A DNA stretch of 7,524 bases from Bacillota bacterium. Lineage in GTDB: Bacteria > Bacillota > Syntrophomonadia > Syntrophomonadales > Syntrophomonadaceae. Where the stretch lies: positions 1-7,524 of the forward strand of contig JAGFXV010000063.1 in assembly GCA_017861475.1 (NCBI GenBank), written 5' to 3'. This document shows, piece after piece, positions 4,390 through 7,524 of this stretch (the stretch's first letter is position 1; the number at the start of each line of letters is the position of its first letter). The translations under genes were made by a program, and so were the position numbers. Under the pieces are notes generated by a model that had not been told where the DNA came from, did no database searches, and worked only from the letters and a program-made list of their open reading frames with translations.

Positions 4390-5468
4390 ATTTTCATGAC
4401 GATGAGCAGCAGCAGGGGGAGGGCAAATTGGAAGGGCAGGGCGATATAGGGCCACTGGTATTCAACGAAGTTTAAGTAAAACACTCGATTGTAACCGAAA
4501 TAATAGGTGAGGCCCCCTAATAATAACCCGTAGATCAAAATCATATAGACTTTTTGCTGTTTGATCCCTACCGTTTGTTTAAACGCCTGCAGTCCGCAAT
4601 AGGCCAATGCCCCGGCGTGGATGAGGATACTCCAATACCAGAGCGAAACCATGAAAGATTCAAACCGGTGCAGGTATTGGGTGATCTGGATCGATCTGAC
4701 CAGGTCCATACTGGGAATGCGCATAATAGAAGTCAATTGCGGCCCCATCACCATGATCGTGACCGCAAAATAAAAAACAAAATAAGCCCCGCCAATGGCC
4801 AGACCCGATGCGGCTGAGCGAAAAGCCTTGGTTTGATTGGCTACCATGGGCAGTATCATGGCCAGAACAATTTGCGTGACGCCCGTAAAAGGATCAGCGC
4901 GCAGACTGGCCTTGCCAACATTCACAGCGCCCACATTAAAAAACGGCATGAGCTTGGTCATATCAAACTCCGGTATGGCCGACACACCGATCAAAGCAAA
5001 AAATATAAAGGTAAGCGCAAAAGCCAGCAACCCTATTCTGGCAATCGTCTCCGGGCCTTGCCACACCAGGTAACAAACAACCACAAGATGCATCACCAGC
5101 ACAACCATAAACGGTGTTTCCGGCAGCAAAAAATCGGTAAGATGCTGGATATACGCCGATACGGCAAGCGCAGCGTAAAGAACAAAAAACATGAACAACA
5201 ACAGTCCCAACAACTTGCCCAAGATCTTTCCGAACAGAACCTGGCTGTATTCCACAACGGTCATCCCCGGAAACTTTTTGCCCACCAGAAAAACCATATA
5301 AACAAAGGGCATGGCCGTTAACACAGCGATCGCTCCGCTCAGGGCCATGTCATGTCCGACCAAACGGGTTAAAATGCCACTGCAAAAGTTGATCGTCGTC
5401 GGCCAGACCAGGCAAACCATGATGGCAGTGAGTTGTTTGTTACTGATGGTAACTTTCTCGTTGTTCAT
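4380..5468 (-). CDS. gerAB: Spore germination permease-like subunit, GerAB family
   Basis: An integral membrane protein of about 362 residues, of the GerAB (spore germination, APC-superfamily-like) family, which binds or senses the germinant in the inner spore membrane. About ten hydrophobic segments can be seen, from QLTAIMVCLVWPTTINFCSG near the N-terminus to the final ALPFQFALPLLLLIVMKIK; TVVEYSQVLFGKILGKLLG lies between early segments, as usual for the family. I choose ATG 5468 (MNNEKVTISNKQL) because AAGGA is 9 nt before it; the ATG at 5474 would be only 3 nt from that site. The ribosome site overlaps the gerAC stop, so translation is probably coupled. Length is normal, but the last codon and stop (S-stop) fall in a repeat. 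Confidence 0.93.
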   Translation of the reverse strand: MNNEKVTISNKQLTAIMVCLVWPTTINFCSGILTRLVGHDMALSGAIAVLTAMPFVYMVFLVGKKFPGMTVVEYSQVLFGKILGKLLGLLLFMFFVLYAALAVSAYIQHLTDFLLPETPFMVVLVMHLVVVCYLVWQGPETIARIGLLAFALTFIFFALIGVSAIPEFDMTKLMPFFNVGAVNVGKASLRADPFTGVTQIVLAMILPMVANQTKAFRSAASGLAIGGAYFVFYFAVTIMVMGPQLTSIMRIPSMDLVRSIQITQYLHRFESFMVSLWYWSILIHAGALAYCGLQAFKQTVGIKQQKVYMILIYGLLLGGLTYYFGYNRVFYLNFVEYQWPYIALPFQFALPLLLLIVMKIKS

Positions 5469-5480
5469 TCCCATACATCC

Positions 5481-6656
5481 TTATTTATGTTCTAAAGCGT
5501 GCTTCGGTCCGGGCGCCAATGGTCTGGCCAGAACTGATAAACTGGGGATATCTGTTTTAACGTCTATTTTAAAGGAAGCTTCGGAAAATACCTCCGGCCA
5601 GTTTTCTGACAGCTGCAGCCAATCTTGCTTGTGCTGACGGTGCATCACCTCGTTAAAGCCAAGAAAGTCAACCTTCATGTCCTGGGCAGTGGTTATCGTT
5701 GATTGAATGTCTTTTTGGATTTCTGAAGCCAAAACTTCCTCCAATTTTCGCAAGTTCTCCTCATTAGAAAAATCGGTCGTGCATCCTTGTTCGACCAAAT
5801 TGCAGGTGGCCTTGACCTTTATTTGAAAAGAAGGGACCCCGTTTTCAACGCTGCTTTGAATGGAAGTATCCCCGCTTTTTACCTCTACTGTAACCGGGCG
5901 CCCATCGTACGGGCACTTGACAACCACAATCGAACTTCTGATCTCTTTCTTTATCCATAAGAGCCCTTTGGTTTCCTGCTCATCCAACCAGCCCGCCAAT
6001 TTATTTCGGTGGAAAACAGCAGCTCCGCTCAGTTTCAAAGCAGGTTTGCCCTCGTTTTTGGTGAGAATGATCCTTGATGCGACCGGATTGGAATTAGGAT
6101 CAAGATAATCTTCCAGAAAATTTTTGAGCATAATCCGGTAACCCTTGCCGGTCAGGCTCTTGTTCTCGATCACACTTTCCAAATCAGCGCCCGGGTCTTT
6201 TTCCATCATGGGCACAGTCTCCAGCAGTTTTCCTGCATCGCCGGGGGTAACTGCCACCAGGGTGCGCAAACGCAGCTCGGGATTACGGGTGAAAAAATCA
6301 AGCACGTCATGAATATTGCTTTTGGCCAGGGTTCCACCGATAATAATGACCTTAATGTGCGCCCAAAATATGCGGCGCGGAGAAATGGCAGCCATATTGC
6401 GGATCGCTTCAAAAACCGACCGGCCGTTCGCGGAAATCTGCCAAAAAGGCTTCTCCTGGGCCTGTCCTCCGGAAGGCGTTTTACTATACGTATCGGGTTT
6501 GGCGATTTGCGCGGTGACCTTGTACTGATCGTCAACCTTGTCAATGGCTACGCTCAAAACAAAACCCAACTCATTTATTTCCGCAGCGTCCCAGCAGCCG
6601 GCGATGGAGAAAAGTATGACTAGTATAAGCAATATTGAAACGACTCGTTTTCCCAT
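5481..6656 (-). CDS. gerAC: Spore germination lipoprotein, GerAC family
   Basis: A 391-residue lipoprotein subunit of a nutrient germination receptor. The signal peptide MGKRVVSILLILVILFSIAG ends at the lipobox Cys21, followed by the family hallmark WDAAEINELGFVLSVAIDK. Other typical blocks are PRRIFWAHIKVIIIG (about 93-107), LSGAAVFHRNKLAGWLDEQE (209-228) with ETKGLLWI after it, and a C-terminal domain with the amphipathic helix KLEEVLASEIQKDIQ. It should be anchored to the outer face of the inner spore membrane after diacylglyceryl modification. The ATG has GGGAGG 7 nt upstream. It lies 43 nt after gerAA and 12 nt before gerAB. The order A-C-B differs from the A-B-C of Bacillus subtilis gerA but I know it from other spore formers. 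Full length, no damage seen. Confidence 0.95.
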   Translation of the reverse strand: MGKRVVSILLILVILFSIAGCWDAAEINELGFVLSVAIDKVDDQYKVTAQIAKPDTYSKTPSGGQAQEKPFWQISANGRSVFEAIRNMAAISPRRIFWAHIKVIIIGGTLAKSNIHDVLDFFTRNPELRLRTLVAVTPGDAGKLLETVPMMEKDPGADLESVIENKSLTGKGYRIMLKNFLEDYLDPNSNPVASRIILTKNEGKPALKLSGAAVFHRNKLAGWLDEQETKGLLWIKKEIRSSIVVVKCPYDGRPVTVEVKSGDTSIQSSVENGVPSFQIKVKATCNLVEQGCTTDFSNEENLRKLEEVLASEIQKDIQSTITTAQDMKVDFLGFNEVMHRQHKQDWLQLSENWPEVFSEASFKIDVKTDIPSLSVLARPLAPGPKHALEHK

Positions 6657-6699
6657 GGAAGCGCCTCCCTATTTTACGCGCGTTGAATACAAAAAAAGA

Positions 6700-7524
6700 T
6701 CATTGTGGACCGTTGCGCGGACCGGGTCTGGAACCAGACCCAATGCGCAAGGCATTTTTACGGGCCATATTACCCGGCAGGCGCTTCATGGCCCACCAGG
6801 GAACCCTTATAGCTGTATCTTTCAATTGATCCATATCCGGTGCGGTGAACGGATCCAAATAATTTACGCCAAAAGAACGCAGGCCGCTTAAATGAACCAG
6901 GATGATCGTCAGCCCGGCCAGAATCCCTGGCAGACCAAGAAAAGCGGCGGCCAGCATCAGCGGAAAACGGATCAAACGTCCCGCGGCGGCGGCATTGTAT
7001 GCAGGAATCGCGAATGAACAGATTCCCGTAAAGGCAACCACGATAACCATTGCTTGTGAAACGATTCCTGCCTGCACAGCCGCCTGCCCAATCACCAAAC
7101 CGCCCACGATACTGACCGCCTGACCAGCCTGCTTGGGCAAGCGAAGACCTGCTTCCCGCAGGATTTCAAAGGTAGCTTCCATAATAAAAGCCTCCCCGAT
7201 ACTCGGAAAAGGAATCCCCTCACGGGAGGCAGCAATGGACAAAGCCAGAGAAGTAGGGATCATCTCCTGATGAAAACTGGTTAAGGCGATATATAAGGCA
7301 GGAAAAATGATGGAAATAAAATAGGCCACAAATCTCACCACTCTGGTCAGAGAGGCAACCGGAAAGCGCTCGTAATAGTCTTCGGCTGATTGGATAAACT
7401 GCAGAAAAACCGTGGGGACAATCAAAACAAACGGCGTATTATCGACCAGTATCGCAATCCGGCCTTCCAATAAAGCTGCCGATACTTTATCCGGACGCTC
7501 GCTGTGATCGATCTGCGGAAACGG
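6700..7524 (-). CDS. gerAA: Spore germination receptor subunit GerAA, C-terminal part (cut by window edge)
   Basis: The reading frame runs open to the right edge of the window, giving the last 274 residues of a GerA-type protein; the N-terminal domain and start are outside. The first visible residues PFPQIDHSERPDKVSAALLE lead into GRIAILVDNTPFVLIVPTVF, a signature of the family. Several membrane segments follow (around FVAYFISIIFPALYIALTSF, AVSIVGGLVIGQAAVQAGIV, VIVVAFTGICSFAIPAYNAA, LAAAFLGLPGILAGLTIILV), then a C-terminal cytoplasmic-looking tail with FGVNYLDPFTAPDMDQLKDT. The motif SREGIPFPS in a loop is also typical. It is the first visible gene of the operon; its promoter, expected to be forespore-specific, is not in the window. 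Confidence 0.95.
   Translation of the reverse strand, partial: PFPQIDHSERPDKVSAALLEGRIAILVDNTPFVLIVPTVFLQFIQSAEDYYERFPVASLTRVVRFVAYFISIIFPALYIALTSFHQEMIPTSLALSIAASREGIPFPSIGEAFIMEATFEILREAGLRLPKQAGQAVSIVGGLVIGQAAVQAGIVSQAMVIVVAFTGICSFAIPAYNAAAAGRLIRFPLMLAAAFLGLPGILAGLTIILVHLSGLRSFGVNYLDPFTAPDMDQLKDTAIRVPWWAMKRLPGNMARKNALRIGSGSRPGPRNGPQ

Noticed and set aside
4272..4475. Plus-strand reading frame of 67 codons crossing the tail repeat
   Set aside because: It reads the repeat backwards (QKDISGTSPLSTF) into the antisense of gerAB; no ribosome site or family resemblance.

Overview
The window reads as a stretch of chromosome from an endospore-forming member of the Bacillota (Firmicutes). This rests on a gerA-type spore germination operon and on a small-protein/amidase cluster (DUF1659, DUF2922, YvrJ, PGRP-type amidase) that I associate with that phylum. 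The species cannot be named. Base composition looks moderate (roughly half GC), which fits Clostridia- or Negativicutes-like spore formers. Every gene I can support lies on the minus strand, so transcription runs right to left.

Right part (4380-7524): the last three genes of a germination-receptor operon in the order gerAA (cut by the window edge), gerAC, gerAB. The receptor would sit in the inner spore membrane as two membrane subunits plus a lipoprotein. A strong intrinsic terminator for this operon lies at about 4049-4087, nearly 300 bases past the gerAB stop; a composite palindromic repeat occupies the space between.

Middle part (1869-3911): DUF1659 and DUF2922 form a short operon that ends in a clear terminator. 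It is followed by a 49-residue YvrJ-family protein with one membrane segment, a 207-residue N-acetylmuramoyl-L-alanine amidase with an endolysin-like tail, and an unrecognised protein of about 118 residues. The YvrJ/amidase pair has the outline of a holin/endolysin pair; that is inference.

Left part (37-1763): a RAYT (REP-associated Y1/HUH tyrosine transposase), flanked by near-identical palindromes in direct orientation, and an HSL-type alpha/beta hydrolase.

The most striking feature is the repeat family built on the palindrome TTGACA...GGGGACGTACCC...TGTCAA. There are at least nine units in the window, in three forms: full palindromes around the RAYT gene; a roughly 40-bp 'tail' form that sits exactly on the 3' ends of five genes; and an 82-bp hairpin module next to some tails. 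Four genes (hydrolase, amidase, yvrJ, gerAB) end at the same TGA of the repeat, the RAYT ends at a TAG inside its own repeat, and the unknown gene reads right through its copy. The RAYT is the obvious candidate for mobilising the family, which would make this a RAYT/REP-like system with a 3'-end targeting habit.
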